This document shows, in pieces, positions 25,141 to 35,943 of a stretch of 64,000 nt of DNA. A program made the position numbers and the translations under genes. Each line of letters starts with the position of its first letter. Position 1 is the first letter of the stretch. Source of the stretch: Spirometra erinaceieuropaei (Eukaryota > Platyhelminthes > Cestoda > Diphyllobothriidea > Diphyllobothriidae); assembly GCA_902702965.1 (NCBI GenBank), contig CACRXP010000145.1, positions 1,072,580-1,136,579 of the forward strand, in the 5' to 3' direction. The notes under the pieces were generated by a model, which made no database searches, was not told the DNA's origin, and was given only the letters and a program-made list of their open reading frames with translations.

Positions 25141-25399
25141 CTAAATATCTATTTTATTTACAGAAATGAACCGACGATAGATAACAGTATGTGTCAGAGG
25201 AAAAAAGACCTCACAGTGACTGTTACGTCAGGGTGGACAAATTGTCTGAAAGTAGTGGGCAAGTAAAAGGTACGATTATATAAAAGCTTAAATAGTCCCT
25301 TTTATAATCTACGAAACCATAAAGAATCAAGGCCAGTGAGCCGGCACCATTCTTGGTAGGACTAATGTCGGTGTTCCGGGGTTAAAACTCTCTTGGCAA

Positions 25400-26158
25400 A
25401 AAAAGATGTTTGACGGATTCTTTTTTCTTCTGCTCAGCAGCACACATGAGGCTAAATAAAAACGAACAGTATCCCAGGTCAGGTCGAACGTACATTTTGT
25501 AAAGTCACATTCTAATATCGCTGGTTTAAAAGTTTCGGAGGAGAAACCCGGTCGTTCTGCGTGTTTTGGAGACCATCAAGGCGCAGCGCATCGAAAGATT
25601 GAGACTCTTGGAGTATGATACACCAAAATCCTTAGTAACCCCAGGCACATTTGTGTCGTAACCGTCAAAATTTTGTTGAGGTTGGTGGTCGTTGCCCACT
25701 ACCATGACTGAGCATTTATGACAAGAAAGAGAAAGACGCCATGTGCGGCACCACTGGGCGAAAGCCTGTAGATCGCTCTTTAGGAGTTAAAGCACGATGT
25801 CATGATCTGCCGGCTTATATCGATATGCAACTTTAAGATCATCGGCATACATGAAAGGCTTACCATTCTGAAATAAATCGGGCACACCATTAACTAAAAG
25901 GCAAAATAAAAGCGGGCCGAGTACACTACCCTGAATTACTCCATTCTCAACACATGTGGGGTTGGAGATAATATTGGAAATCTTAAATCGGCTGGATACC
26001 AGTGTCGCAACACTCCGATTCGCCGCGAATCGGAGGGTCGCGACACTGGTATCCAGCCACTTTGACTTTCCTTTCCAAACCATTAACTGAAACTCGATCA
26101 CTCCGCTTCCGACCATCGAGGCATTGACCGGGGCAGTTCTCGAAAATATAACTATCAC
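25400..26158 (-). pseudogene. Non-LTR retrotransposon RT fragment
   Basis: Minus-strand reading shows reverse transcriptase palm motifs: GVIQGSVLGPLLFCLLVNGV, then the catalytic YADD in MYADDLKVAYRY, then after a stop the thumb-like DLQAFAQWCRTWRLSLSCHK and, further down, YVRPDLGYCSF. The order (V.QGSVLGPLLF, YADDLK, W...W.+.....KC, YVRP.LEY) is that of CR1/Jockey-type elements. Several stops and frame changes make it dead. The part coding for the region upstream of the QGSVLGP motif is replaced by a 69-bp hairpin. Its upstream end meets a plus-strand RT fragment almost head to head. Confidence 0.82.
25990..26058. repeat. 69-bp near-perfect palindrome (33-bp arms, 3-bp loop)
   Basis: The left arm 25990-26022 starts GGCTGGATACCAGTGTCGC and the right arm 26026-26058 ends GCGACACTGGTATCCAGCC. 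The arms differ at two positions; the loop is CCG. It lies within the minus-strand RT reading frame, which it keeps open. Confidence 0.9.
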
Positions 26159-26162
26159 TCTG

Positions 26163-26594
26163 TGAGATGTGACTGTTGCGATTCGGCGTTTTCGTCAATC
26201 CCATAGTCCTGGAGCTGATGGAGTCCCAGTAAGCATGTTAAAAGCTTATGCAAATACGATTTTCCAATCCATCTTATGCAAGATATTAAATCTCGATCTT
26301 GAAAGTGAAGCCTACCCTGCTTTGTGGAAGGATTCATAAATTTTTCCCATCCTCAAGCGAACAACGTTGCATCAATGCCTCTTTTGGACTAAAACCAATT
26401 TTATGGGAAGGAATTGAGACTGAATTTTGACAAATATAAGCCGCATATATAAAGGTGGTTAGAGAACAACACCAGATAGTTTCAGACCAGTGAGTCTTAT
26501 AGGCATCTATCGCAAACTAATGGAAAATATAATAAAAACGGAGCTGATGCGGCATCTCGAAGAAAACAACTTGCTCAGTTTGCATCAACATGCA
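26163..26594 (+). pseudogene. Non-LTR RT finger-domain fragment, cut by gypsy LTR
   Basis: The plus strand reads VAIRRFRQSHSPGADGVPVS, then YPALWKDS, a stop and about 100 bases of unrelated or decayed sequence, then RTTPDSFRPVSLIGIYRKLM and RHLEENNLLSLHQHAC. This is the order SPG.DG+P, P..WK, FRP+SL....K+.E, L.....LL...QHGF of non-LTR reverse transcriptases. It ends where the 5' LTR of the gypsy element starts. It is not simply continuous with the RT fragment at 34503, which repeats the same protein region. Confidence 0.8.
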
Positions 26595-26841
26595 TGTGCC
26601 GAAGTACTTGACTACTGGAACTTTGACCATCTTGTCACGTTTGTTTTACTGTAGCATTTGTTTTAACGTGACGAGGACTCCGCCGCTTGTAAGCTTCGCG
26701 CCGCTTGCGTGCTCTCTGGTCAGGTCGTTGCACATTTTGAATATTAATTTTATTCACTTACTGGCCTTCCTTACCTCTCTCCGTTTATGAGGTTAGTAAG
26801 CCGTAGTTCGTTAGTTCGCGGGTACGACGTAACTTACGTCA
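26595..26841 (+). repeat. 5' LTR of gypsy element
   Basis: 247 bp starting TGTGCCGAAGTACTTGAC and ending ACTTACGTCA. It aligns along its length with the 3' LTR with scattered substitutions and a few short indels. It has TG...CA ends. Confidence 0.9.
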
Positions 26842-28053
26842 TTGGTGGTCCTAAGGGTCCCCTTGAGTTACGTGGCCACGCGCTGACTGCTTTTGAGAGA
26901 ATAAAGACCTCCCTTGCTGATGCTATCTTGCTCACTCATCCTGCTCCAGAAGCCCCATTGTCCCTGATGGTTGATGCTTCGACCGTTGCCGTAGGAGCAG
27001 TCCTCCAACAGGATATCAACGACTCGACACGACCGTTGGCATTCTTCTCCAAGAAGCTTTCACCTGCCGAGACGAGATATAGCACGTTTGGCCGTGAACT
27101 TCTTGCCATTTACCTAGCCGTAAAACATTTCCGACACTTCCTTGAGGGTCGTGACTTCACAATTTTCACAGACCACAAACCACTTACATTTGCCATCCGA
27201 TCCCATTCTGACAAATATAACCCGAGAGAGATTTCTCATTTGTATTACATCTCGCAATTCACCACCGACATACGCAACCTTGATGGCCCGAAGAATGCGG
27301 TGGCCGACATGCTGTCCAGACCTTCCCTCTCGGTGTTTCACCTCTCACTCGGGATTGATCTTGGTGCTATGGCGGCTGAACAACGACGTGTTGGATGTCC
27401 TGGCGACGAGTCTGTTGACAGTCTTCAATTAGTTGACGTCCCATTGACCACCGGCACTGGCACAATCCTTTGTGACGTATCGACTCCGTTTCATCGCTCT
27501 TACGTGCCTGTCTCGATGCGTCGAGCTGTTTTTCAAACTCTCCACGGACTCTCCCATCCTGGGATTCGAGCCTCACAGAAGCTCCTCGCGGACAGGTTCG
27601 TATGGCCTGGGTTGAACAAGGATGTGAAAGCTTGGACACAATCGTGCCTTTGCTGTCAACGTAACAAGGTTCAACGCCACAACAAGTTTCCATCGGGCAC
27701 GTTCCCCAGCCCCGAGGCACGGTTCAATCATGTGCAGTTAGATGTCGTAGGTCCTTTACCTCCATCCAGTGGCTATACTCACCTTCTCACCTGCGTTCAT
27801 CGTTATACTCGTTGGCCGGAAGCCATTCCTTTACCGAATGTGCAAGCTGAGACCATTGTAAAAGCCTTCGTCAGTCGCTGGGTCGCCATATTCGGTGCTC
27901 CATCCGTGATTACGACTGATCGAGGAGCGCAGTGTGAGTCCACACTTTTCCAAACTTTCCTCAACTTCCTTGGCTGCACACGTATTCGGACGACGGCCTA
28001 CCACCCAGCTGCCAACGGCATGGTTGAGCGTTTCCGCCGCCAGGTAAAGCCGC
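26787..28053 (+). pseudogene. Gypsy pol remnant: RNase H and integrase (5' part)
   Basis: An open frame running from inside the 5' LTR (26787) and on past 28053 to 28115 holds the end of the RT connection (GPKGPLELRGHALTAFERIK), the RNase H domain (VDAS near codon 63, FGRELLAI near 104, TDHKPL near 129), the HHCC zinc finger of integrase (His 253 and 257, Cys 287 and 290) and the integrase core with Asp 319, Asp 378 and Glu 414, the last two separated by 35 residues as the D,D-35-E motif requires. The catalytic residues are intact, but the frame has no gag or RT upstream and runs into foreign sequence just after the conserved NGMVERF motif. The apparent start inside the LTR is unlikely to be a true start. 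Confidence 0.92.
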
Positions 28054-28369
28054 TGGTTTTAAATTTGAAGATAAGTGGAGGATATTATTTTAAGTGGTTT
28101 TTCTGTGAGACCTAACGATTTTAGTACCTGTTTTTTGTTTGAATATCCTTAAATACAGACCTTTTCTCTAAGAACTGCCTGCTGCCATCTCCTTTCGAGT
28201 TTCGCTAGTCTATGCCCGTTGTTCACTAATCGCATTTTGCAATTCTCATTTTGTGCATCCGATTTCTCTCTAACTGTTGTAATTTATTTTTACATCGTTA
28301 GCCCCTAGCTGAAATTCAGTCAACTTGTCTGCCAGAAGTTTTCTTAATCACAAACTGCCTCGAGACAAG

Positions 28370-29886
28370 ATGAGACCAAAAGTCACTGGTCGACGTAAGC
28401 TCTCGGCTCTTGTAAGCAAACATGGCCTAACTAAACGTAAGTCAGAAGCTTTACCTAAATCTAAGTCAGATGATGTTACTCGTCAGTCGTCACCCGTTGT
28501 AATTGGTCGGCAGCTTAATCTGTCTGCACTTGACCACTGCAATGACTTTATGCTAAAGTTTGGCTCTTTGCTGACAATTCTTGGACATTTATTCGACAGG
28601 AACATCTCCGATATTCCCTCTGAAGAATGTAGGCGTCTCGACTCACTTGTTCACTTGATCGCCAGTGAATCTAGTGATAGACAGAAGCGTTCTTACAACT
28701 TCCTGCTAAAAAATGTTCCTCGATCTGCTCGGCCAATTGATGTTGCGACCAGTTTCCTGTATTCATGTGGTTTCAACTATAAAATAGCTGATGCCAAACG
28801 CTTGTCCTCCCGTAGTACAAATCCACCCATCTTAGTCAAATTGTTTTCATCAATCGAAGTTGACACAATCTTTACTCATCGAGAGCGTGTCACTGCGTAC
28901 CTAGAGAAGGCAAAATTTTTCCTTTGTCGTGATCTTACTCCAATGGAGCGTAGAATCGGGTCTCTATTCTCACGTAAACCTACTGCTTCTCAGTCTAATG
29001 CTCCCCAACTCGGTCATAATACAAGTGGCCGTAAGGATTCAGCTTCTCCTACTCCTGCGACATCTGACTGCCTCCTTCCTCTTTCTCCTACATCTCCATC
29101 TCACTCAAGCCACTTGACGCATTTGTCTGCACCTAAACTTGCAGCAACAGCAGCAGCCCCATTTGTCGTTTCGTATCCTCCGGATAGTCCCGCTGAGACA
29201 CATGAAAATCCGTCTACATCAGCTAGAACGATAACTTCTATTGTCCAACTGGGTGCTGTAAGGTCTACAGCTAAGTCACCCGTGGCTTGGCGTCAGAACG
29301 GTGAGACTCGAAAATTGAATCAGACTCCGACCCAAAAGATAGGTAGTACAGTTCCGTTTATGGGTACGACGCCTTCTCTTAGATCTAACAAGTCTGTTCA
29401 GCCCAGCACGTCTACAAACCCCGCAGCTCCAATTATATCCCCGAATAATTCTCTGTCCTGCGTACCGGTTACTTATCAAAGCCCTACTATATATCCAGCA
29501 AATAATTCATACATGAATTGCCCTAAATCATTTATGCCCCAACCTAGTTCAGGCTTCCCAAAACTTAAGGCCAATTGCTCTCAGGTACGTCAACCTCTCT
29601 CCTTTGACTTCCAATCTAGACCTGGTTTCCCACTATTTCAGTCTTTTAGTGGCCTACCCTCACCCATTAGCCCCTACTTTCCTTCTAGCCTCCCTCCTCC
29701 TCCTCCCCTTCCTCCATTATTTAACTACCAACAAGTCTATCCATGTTCTAACTCCCCTAGCATTCCAATGTTTGAAAACTATATCCCCACCTCCTTTAGG
29801 TCTCATACTCAGCCTTCTCTTGCTGACTCCCCGTACGTCAATAACTCTAAATTAACTGGTACTTATTCTCCAAGTGTCATTAATTC
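28370..29886 (+). CDS. Non-LTR ORF1-like protein (partial, runs into gap)
   Basis: The first ATG of an open frame that reads through to the N gap is at 28370; about 505 codons are visible. The N-terminal part is basic (KVTGRRKLSALVSKHG). A middle block, DRQKRSYNFLLKNVPRSARP followed by DAKRL and ILVKLFSS, resembles the RRM-like or nucleic-acid-binding core of some CR1/L1-type ORF1 proteins (R..N+++.N+P.S....D..... +L). The last 250 residues are rich in Pro, Ser and Thr, with a SSLPPPPPLPPLF run. Such proteins bind element RNA and act as chaperones in the transposition particle. The end and stop codon are hidden by the gap. Confidence 0.7.
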
Positions 29887-30116
29887 NNNNNNNNNNNNNN
29901 NNNNNNNNNNNNNNNNNNNNNNNNNNNNNNNNNNNNNNNNNNNNNNNNNNNNNNNNNNNNNNNNNNNNNNNNNNNNNNNNNNNNNNNNNNNNNNNNNNNN
30001 NNNNNNNNNNNNNNNNNNNNNNNNNNNNNNNNNNNNNNNNNNNNNNNNNNNNNNNNNNNNNNNNNNNNNNNNNNNNNNNNNNNNNNNNNNNNNNNNNNNN
30101 NNNNNNNNNNNNNNNN
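29887..30116. other. Assembly gap (230 N)
   Basis: A run of 230 undetermined bases within the nested non-LTR element, between ORF1 and the visible start of the endonuclease domain. Confidence 1.
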
Positions 30117-30117
30117 T

Positions 30118-32767
30118 GGTTGTCTTCTTTATCTTAAATCCTACCTAAAGCACTCTCCCTATTACTTGGATGTTTCCTCATTCACGGGAAACTTCTGCTT
30201 TGCATCTGTTATTCTCTCGCCGCAAAGAAAGGCAATCATTGGCTGTATCTACAATCCCTTAAATTCTTTAGCCAGTGATGATTCTCAACTCTGTGAAATC
30301 TTTAAATTAATTTCGGAAGTTGCTTTCGATGTTAAAATAATCACTGGGGATTTTAACCTTCCTGAAATTGACTGCGTTTCCAATAGCTGCCCACCCAGAT
30401 TCCAGTCCTTTCAGGATATTATCAATTTTTCTAATTGGTCCCAACTGGTGCGCTCTCCAACAAGAGATAATCACATTTTAGATCTAATCTTTACCAATGA
30501 CATTGCTCCTCTTTCTGTTGCTTTAAAAAAGGACCTCTTTGACAGTGACCACGTATTAATTTATTGTTGCCTACCGCTTGCCTTTTCAAAAAAGACAAGC
30601 GCCGTTCAGACTTTCATGAACTACGACTGCGTAGAGAGCGACTTAATAAATAACTATATGAGATCCTTGGATTGGTGTGGCTTCCTCACTTGTAGCAATG
30701 TAACCATTCTTCGTGATGTCATGTCCAGTGTTTCCAAGGACATTCTAGAGTTTGTGCCACGTTGATATCTCAAGCCTAATTCTTCAGATTCTCTTGTTCC
30801 TCATTTTCTTCAGAACAGACTAAAAAAGTTGAGGCGACAACTGCGTGACCCATCCACTAGTTCCTTATCTGTTCATCTTAGAATCACAGAGATATTTGAG
30901 ACGGCCTCAAGGATGCGCCTAGCGCGCGACAGGCAAAGAGAATCAATTGCTCTCAGTTGTTCGAACCCTGGCAAATCCGTCGCTAACATCTTCCGTCATC
31001 GGTCCTCCTCTAAGCGTGGTCATGAACTTCCACCCATGCTAAATGATAACAAAGTCTTCCTCACCGATGACACTGACAAGGCGGAGTTGTTTAGGGCTCT
31101 CTTTGCAAAACACCTTGCTACCGAGTCCGATCCGGTCCCTTTCTTTCGATCACTTTCAGATAGGACACTTAGTACAATTGAAGTCTCCTCAGATCTCATT
31201 AAGAAACACATAAGCCGTTTGAAATACTCACACTGCTCAGGAACGGACGGGATTCCGAATTCGATTATTAAACAAGCGTCCGACCTTCCCATATTGCTCA
31301 GTCATTTATTCTCGGTTTATATTTCGAAAAGGATTCTTTCCTGAAACATGGAAAACGTCAATTATCATTCCCGTTTTCAAGTCAGGGTCTCGGTCCGATG
31401 TTAATAATTATCGGGGCGTGCACAAAACGCCGTCTCTAGCAAAACTTCTTGAAAGGATTATTTTCAATGAAATTCTTGACTTCTGTCTAGCTAATCGGCT
31501 TCTGAGCTCTATTCAGCATGGGTTTTTACCTGAACGATCCTGCGAAACATGCCACTTGGCTTTTCTTAATCTAATCACTTCTCTTCGTAATGAGCGGCAG
31601 TCAGTGGTTGTTATTTACTTTGATCTTAGCAAAGCCTTTGACAAGGTGCCCCATAGACGTCTTTTAGTAAAATTGGCAGCTCTCGGCATCCGGCCGCCTC
31701 TACTCGACTTCATCAACTCCTATCTGTCCAACCGATATCAGAAAGTCATGGGCGGTAATAGCTACTCGACACCCCACTCGATCACGAGTGGCGTACTTCA
31801 AGGAACGGTTCTGGGTCCGCTACTCTTTCTTCTGTATATCAATGATATTTCGACTGAACTCGGAAATCCGCAAACTTTTACTTATGCCGATGACCTCAAG
31901 TGTGTTTACTCATACTCTAAGGACACCGCAAATGTTTGTGTTGAAAAAATAAATGCCGATTTACTACGCTTAAGCAGATGGGGTTCGACATGGCAGATGG
32001 AGTTTTCACCATCCAAGTGTAGTTTCATGTCTTTTGGTCCTACCAAACTTCCTGGTCCCATAATTTTTCAGAATAACCCACTGTCAGTATGCCTCACCAT
32101 AAAGGACCTAGGTCTAAGTTATACAAATAAACTTGCTTTATCACCTCATGCAGATAGAATCTCTGCCAAAGCCGCGCAGATATGTGGATTCATATCGCAT
32201 AATTTTTTCCTTCCGGAAATGAAGCTAAGACTTTATCAAATGTTTGTTCTTCCAGTCCTCGAATATTGCTGTCCTTTCTTCGGTTTAATGAACGCCTGCG
32301 ACCGTAATAAAATCGAAAATGTTCAGAGGGTTTTCACCCGGAAACTGTTCTCTCAAGCTTCATCCAGTATTTTTTATACTCAGAGATGTCAGCTAACGAA
32401 CATTAAGTTTTTGTGGGTTAGAAGACTCGAAGCTGGCCTTTGCTTCCTTTTTCGCATCAACTCTAGCTCCAGTCTTCCGCAAATTGACACTCTCACTCCG
32501 AGAGATCGGTCTTATGCCACGCGCAACTCCTGCATGGTGATTCCGCCGCCTCTTTGTACTACATCTAAGCGCTCCCTCTTTTTTGCTTCCAAATATGCCT
32601 TCCTTTGGAATAATCTTCCGCCTGAAATTAGATTATCGCCTAAGTTACTAGTATTCAAGTCGAAATTGCGCAAACATCTTACACCGGAAAGCATAAAGGC
32701 ACTGTTAACGGTCTCATTCCCGAACACTCAGATTCTTGATTTTGAGAAGGGTCCTCCTGGGATTTAG
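30118..32767 (+). pseudogene. Non-LTR ORF2: endonuclease and reverse transcriptase, lightly broken
   Basis: After the gap the frame reads an endonuclease/phosphatase-like domain with GDFNLPEIDC (near 30343) and FDSDHVLIY (near 30537), motifs of the target-nicking nuclease. An in-frame TGA at 30763 interrupts it, and the same frame continues through KYSHCSGTDGIPNSI. A frameshift near 31320 leads into the RT palm: IYFDLSKAFDKVPHRRLL, GVLQGTVLGPLLFLLYINDI and the catalytic TYADDLKCVY, then ALSPHADRISAKAAQICGF-like and VLPVLEYC thumb motifs, ending TAG at 32765. Only one stop and one frameshift are seen, so this copy is young relative to its neighbours. The endonuclease N-terminus is lost in the gap. 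Confidence 0.92.
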
Positions 32768-33475
32768 TGGTAGATCAAGTGGTAACTCTTAATTATATCA
32801 TTAGAAACCCCTGTTTTGAATTGGTTTCTAAATCCATTGCTATCCTTCCCCCCATAGCGGCAATTTTCGCGGTTTTTGATGTCATCTCCCGCATTCCGAC
32901 CTCATGCGGTATGTCGACGCTCACGGCGGAACCCTCAGTATTCACTGTCTACTAGTAGTTCGGTCGTAACTCCCTTCCTCACTGCTCGGCTGAGCTCGAA
33001 GCGTGCTGTGGCCGATCGCATCTGGGTTCCTCTCTTCTGGCCTCTTTGACGCGGCGTACCAATCAGGCCCAGACGATCTCAATTGTGAATCCCGTATACA
33101 ATGCCATTTGCAAGCCACTCCTGTCTGACCCACATTCGCACCCATCAAGGCTGACATTTATTGCTACCCTGACGATGACCGACAACATTCCGTTATATAC
33201 CGCCACCTACAGGCCAGTCCTGCTCGCTTTTTTCTCTTATTATTTTTATGGAGGGGTTTTTTTTCTCCTGTAAAATTAATCCAATCATTTTTAACTTTTT
33301 TAAGGAGTTTTTTTCACCCCTCAATCATCATGTTTCTCAATGGAATTCTAATTTAGAAACTAGGAATTGCATTTTGTAAAGATTCGGCCTACCTCGTCTA
33401 AAACTCGCATGCAAATTTATTTTAACTTGCTTTGATGGGACCCCGACGGGTCTGTAATAAAAATTATCTATCTAA

Positions 33476-34192
33476 CTGCACCGCATGCCGCATAAGATCC
33501 CGAAAACTGGTCAGACAATGTACCCGTTGCACTTCTTGGCATTCGTGCGGCACTGAAGTCAGACTTGGACTGCAGCGCAGCCGAATTGGTTTTCGGCACT
33601 ACCCTCCGACTCCCTGGCGAGATGGTCACCCCAACCTCTCGTGGTGCCGAAAAGTCCCCCGAAAATTTTGTGCATCGTCTGCGATAATTCATGTGATCGC
33701 TTTCCCCGGTTCCACCTCGAGCTCCATCGACCGAGCCTTATGTTGAAAAGGGCTTAGCCAACTGCACCCATGTGTTCGTTCGGTGTGATCGTATGCGGGA
33801 GCCGTTAGAATCACCAAACGAAGGACCGTTCCGTTTGCTTACACGTAACAGCAAGACCTTTCGGATCTTGCGAGGTGACAAAGAGGACGTAGTCAGCATC
33901 GACCGGGTCAAGGCTGCTGTTGCAGAGGAGCCCCCGGACGTGTCTCAAGGACAAGCATGTGCCGACCCCATACCTCCTCCCACTGCTTTTCCACTTTCCC
34001 CACCTATCCCTCCGTTCAGTATACTTCCTCTTCCTTCTTGTTCGCAGCATCAAACTGCAACCTCTTCCTCCACCCATAACTTGTCTTCTACAACACCGAC
34101 TCAGCGGCCTCCAACAGTGCCTCCCGCATATATCACCCGCAGTGGACGTCACGTTCACTTTCCCGATCGTCCAATTACTCATTTCTCCTAGA
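33476..34192 (+). pseudogene. Gypsy integrase C-terminus and tail (3' part)
   Basis: Integrase homology resumes as NWSDNVPVALLGIRAALKSD, then SAAELVFGTTLRLPGE, followed by a stop (near 33688) and a frame change into the typical gypsy tail THVFVRCDRMREPLESPNEG, GPFRLLTRN and GDKEDVVSIDRVKAA. The end is Pro/Ser/Thr-rich with the usual RSGRHVHFPDR motif shortly before the stop at 34189-34191. An in-frame TAA also precedes DPENWS. These are the chromodomain-like or GPF/Y-type tail segments of gypsy integrases. Confidence 0.85.
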
Positions 34193-34252
34193 CCTTTGTA
34201 TGTCCTCCGGTGTCGTTCAAGCCACCCTCCGGTCTCGAGGGGGGGGGGGTAC

Positions 34253-34498
34253 TGTGCTGAAGTACTTGACTACTTGACCTTTGACAATCTTGTCACGTTT
34301 GTTTTACTGTGGCATTTGTTTTAACGTGACGAGGACTCCGCCGCTTGTAAGCTTCGCGCCGCTTGCGTGCTCTCTGGTCAAGTCGTTGCACATTTTGAAT
34401 ACTAACTTTATTCCCTTACTGGCCTTCCTTACCTCTCTCCGTTTATGAGGTTAGTAAGCCGTAGTTCGTTAGTTCGCGGGAACGACATAACTTAGTCA
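34253..34498 (+). repeat. 3' LTR of gypsy element
   Basis: 246 bp starting TGTGCTGAAGTACTTGAC and ending ACTTAGTCA, preceded by a polypurine tract of mostly G at 34237-34249. It is closely similar to the 5' LTR. Confidence 0.9.
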
Positions 34499-34502
34499 TG
34501 CA

Positions 34503-35943
34503 TTCTCTGCAAAGTTATGAAAAGGATTATAAAGGGTGAACTGATGCATTTCCTCGAAGTTCACGGCCTGCTATCGAAATGCCAACATGGGTTCCGGAAA
34601 GGAGGATCCTGCACGACAAACACGTTTCAAACTATCCAGAGCTGGACTCGAGCTCTCGACGACAGGCACGCTGTCCATATACCATTCATCGACTTCCAGA
34701 GGGCGTTCGACACTGTGTCACACCAGAAGCTCTTACATAAACTCAAAGAACAGGGATAAGTGGCAGCTTCCTTAAATGGATCGAAAACTTCCTTTTGGGT
34801 CGACACCAGGTTATGTGCATCGGTCGGGGGAAATCAGATAGTGCTATGGTCAGGAGTGGTTTCCCCCAGGGTTCAGTACTGGGGCCCAATTTTGTTCCTT
34901 ATATGCGTGGACGATGCCGCAAGAGCTTTAGACAGCGAAGTAGCAGTGCTTGCCGCCGAAATGAAGATATGGAGTGTAATTCGCGGTCCTGCCGACGAAT
35001 ACAGACTGCAGGTGAACCTAAATCAATTGGAGGAGTGGTCAAACCGTTGGCTCCTGCGGTTCAACGTTGGCAAATGCAACATACTTCGCCTAGGCAACGC
35101 AGCCAGATGCAGCAGCACAAGAGACTACTTTCTGGGTGGTGCAGCCTTAAAAGAGGTCAAAGCCCAAAGGGACCTCGGTGTGCTGACGACCAGTTCCCTA
35201 AAGCCATCCGCGCATTGTTCAAGAGTGGCAAAAAGCGCAATGTCCGTATTGTACGCCATAAAGCGTGCGTTTATGGACTTTGACGAAGATGCTTTCTCTA
35301 AAACATTCAGAACATTCGTCCGGCCGCATTTGGAGTACGGCATACAGGCCTGGAGGCCGTGGGCGGTTGGGAATCAAAACTGCCTCGAAAGAGTTCAGAG
35401 GAGAGCCACGAAGATGGTTAGGGGTGAAAGCACCTTTCCTTATGCAACCCACCTAGTAAATCTGAACCTCTTTCCTTTGAGTTACAGGCAACTTCGTGGG
35501 AATCTCTTGCAAGCCTTCCACATTGTGAAGGGGTTGGATGGCAGTCTGGCCTTCGAGGACTTTTTGAATTGGCTATCACGACCAACCTCCGAGGTCACCC
35601 GTTAAAACTGCGCACTCAAAAGGCAAGGCTGGATGTGCGGAAGTTCTCCTTCTCTGTTCGAGTGGTCAAACCGTGGAATGCCCTTCCCGCAGATGCTGTG
35701 ATGTCACCATCTATACAAAGTTTTAAAAAGAATCTTGACAGATTTATGTTCCGAAATGACCAAGAACGATGAGAAGTAGAGCTCACCCTCTGTAACTCGT
35801 TCTCATTTTGTCCCACCATTATGGACGTGTTTGAACTATTTCAGCCCAGAACATTTATCTGTATACCACACATTTTTAACGTTGAAAATAGGGTACTAAA
35901 AGGCTTACGCCTATTTCCCCCAGTAAACTGAACTGAACTGAAC
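34503..35943 (+). pseudogene. 5'-truncated CR1-like non-LTR element with (AACTG)n tail
   Basis: Reads VMKRIIKGELMHFLEVHGLL, QHGFRKGGSCTTN, IDFQRAFDTVSHQKLLHKL, stop (34757), then in another frame LEEWSNRWLLRFNVGKC, AQRDLGV, HCSRVAKSAMSVLYAIKRAF, VRPHLEYGIQAW and LERVQRRATKMV, and after a second frame change LRTQKARLDVRKFSFSVRVV ending in a TGA. This is an RT from QHGF to the C-terminus. The catalytic F/YADD is replaced by LAAE, so it could not polymerise. About 170 bp of 3' UTR end with tandem AACTG units (35926-35943). Confidence 0.88.

Larger units (their letters stand above)
28054..33475 (+). mobile_element. CR1/Jockey-like non-LTR retrotransposon nested in gypsy integrase
   Basis: It begins where gypsy integrase homology stops (after GTAAAGCCGC) and ends with a short ATCT-type tail (AATTATCTATCTA) just before integrase homology resumes. 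It carries an ORF1-like gene (28370 onward, cut by an N gap), an ORF2 with apurinic-type endonuclease and reverse transcriptase (30118-32767) and a 700-bp 3' UTR. A gap of 230 N prevents judging whether ORF1 and ORF2 were intact. I saw no clear target duplication at the junctions. Confidence 0.88.
26595..34498 (+). mobile_element. Ty3/gypsy LTR retrotransposon, internally deleted, with nested non-LTR insertion
   Basis: Two LTRs (26595-26841 and 34253-34498) in direct orientation bracket a pol remnant. A polypurine tract (34237-34249) precedes the 3' LTR. TGCA occurs immediately outside both LTRs (26591-26594 and 34499-34502), the length expected of gypsy target duplications. Coding begins at once after the 5' LTR with the end of the RT domain, so the primer-binding site, gag, protease and most of RT are missing. 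The remaining RNase H and integrase are interrupted by a 5.4-kb CR1/Jockey-like element (about 28054-33475) and resume afterwards. Confidence 0.9.

Noticed and set aside
26842..26860. TGGTGGTCCTAAGGG as a gypsy primer-binding site
   Set aside because: It starts with TGG right after the LTR, but it is also the coding sequence for the conserved GPKGPLELR pol segment, so the true PBS appears to have been deleted.
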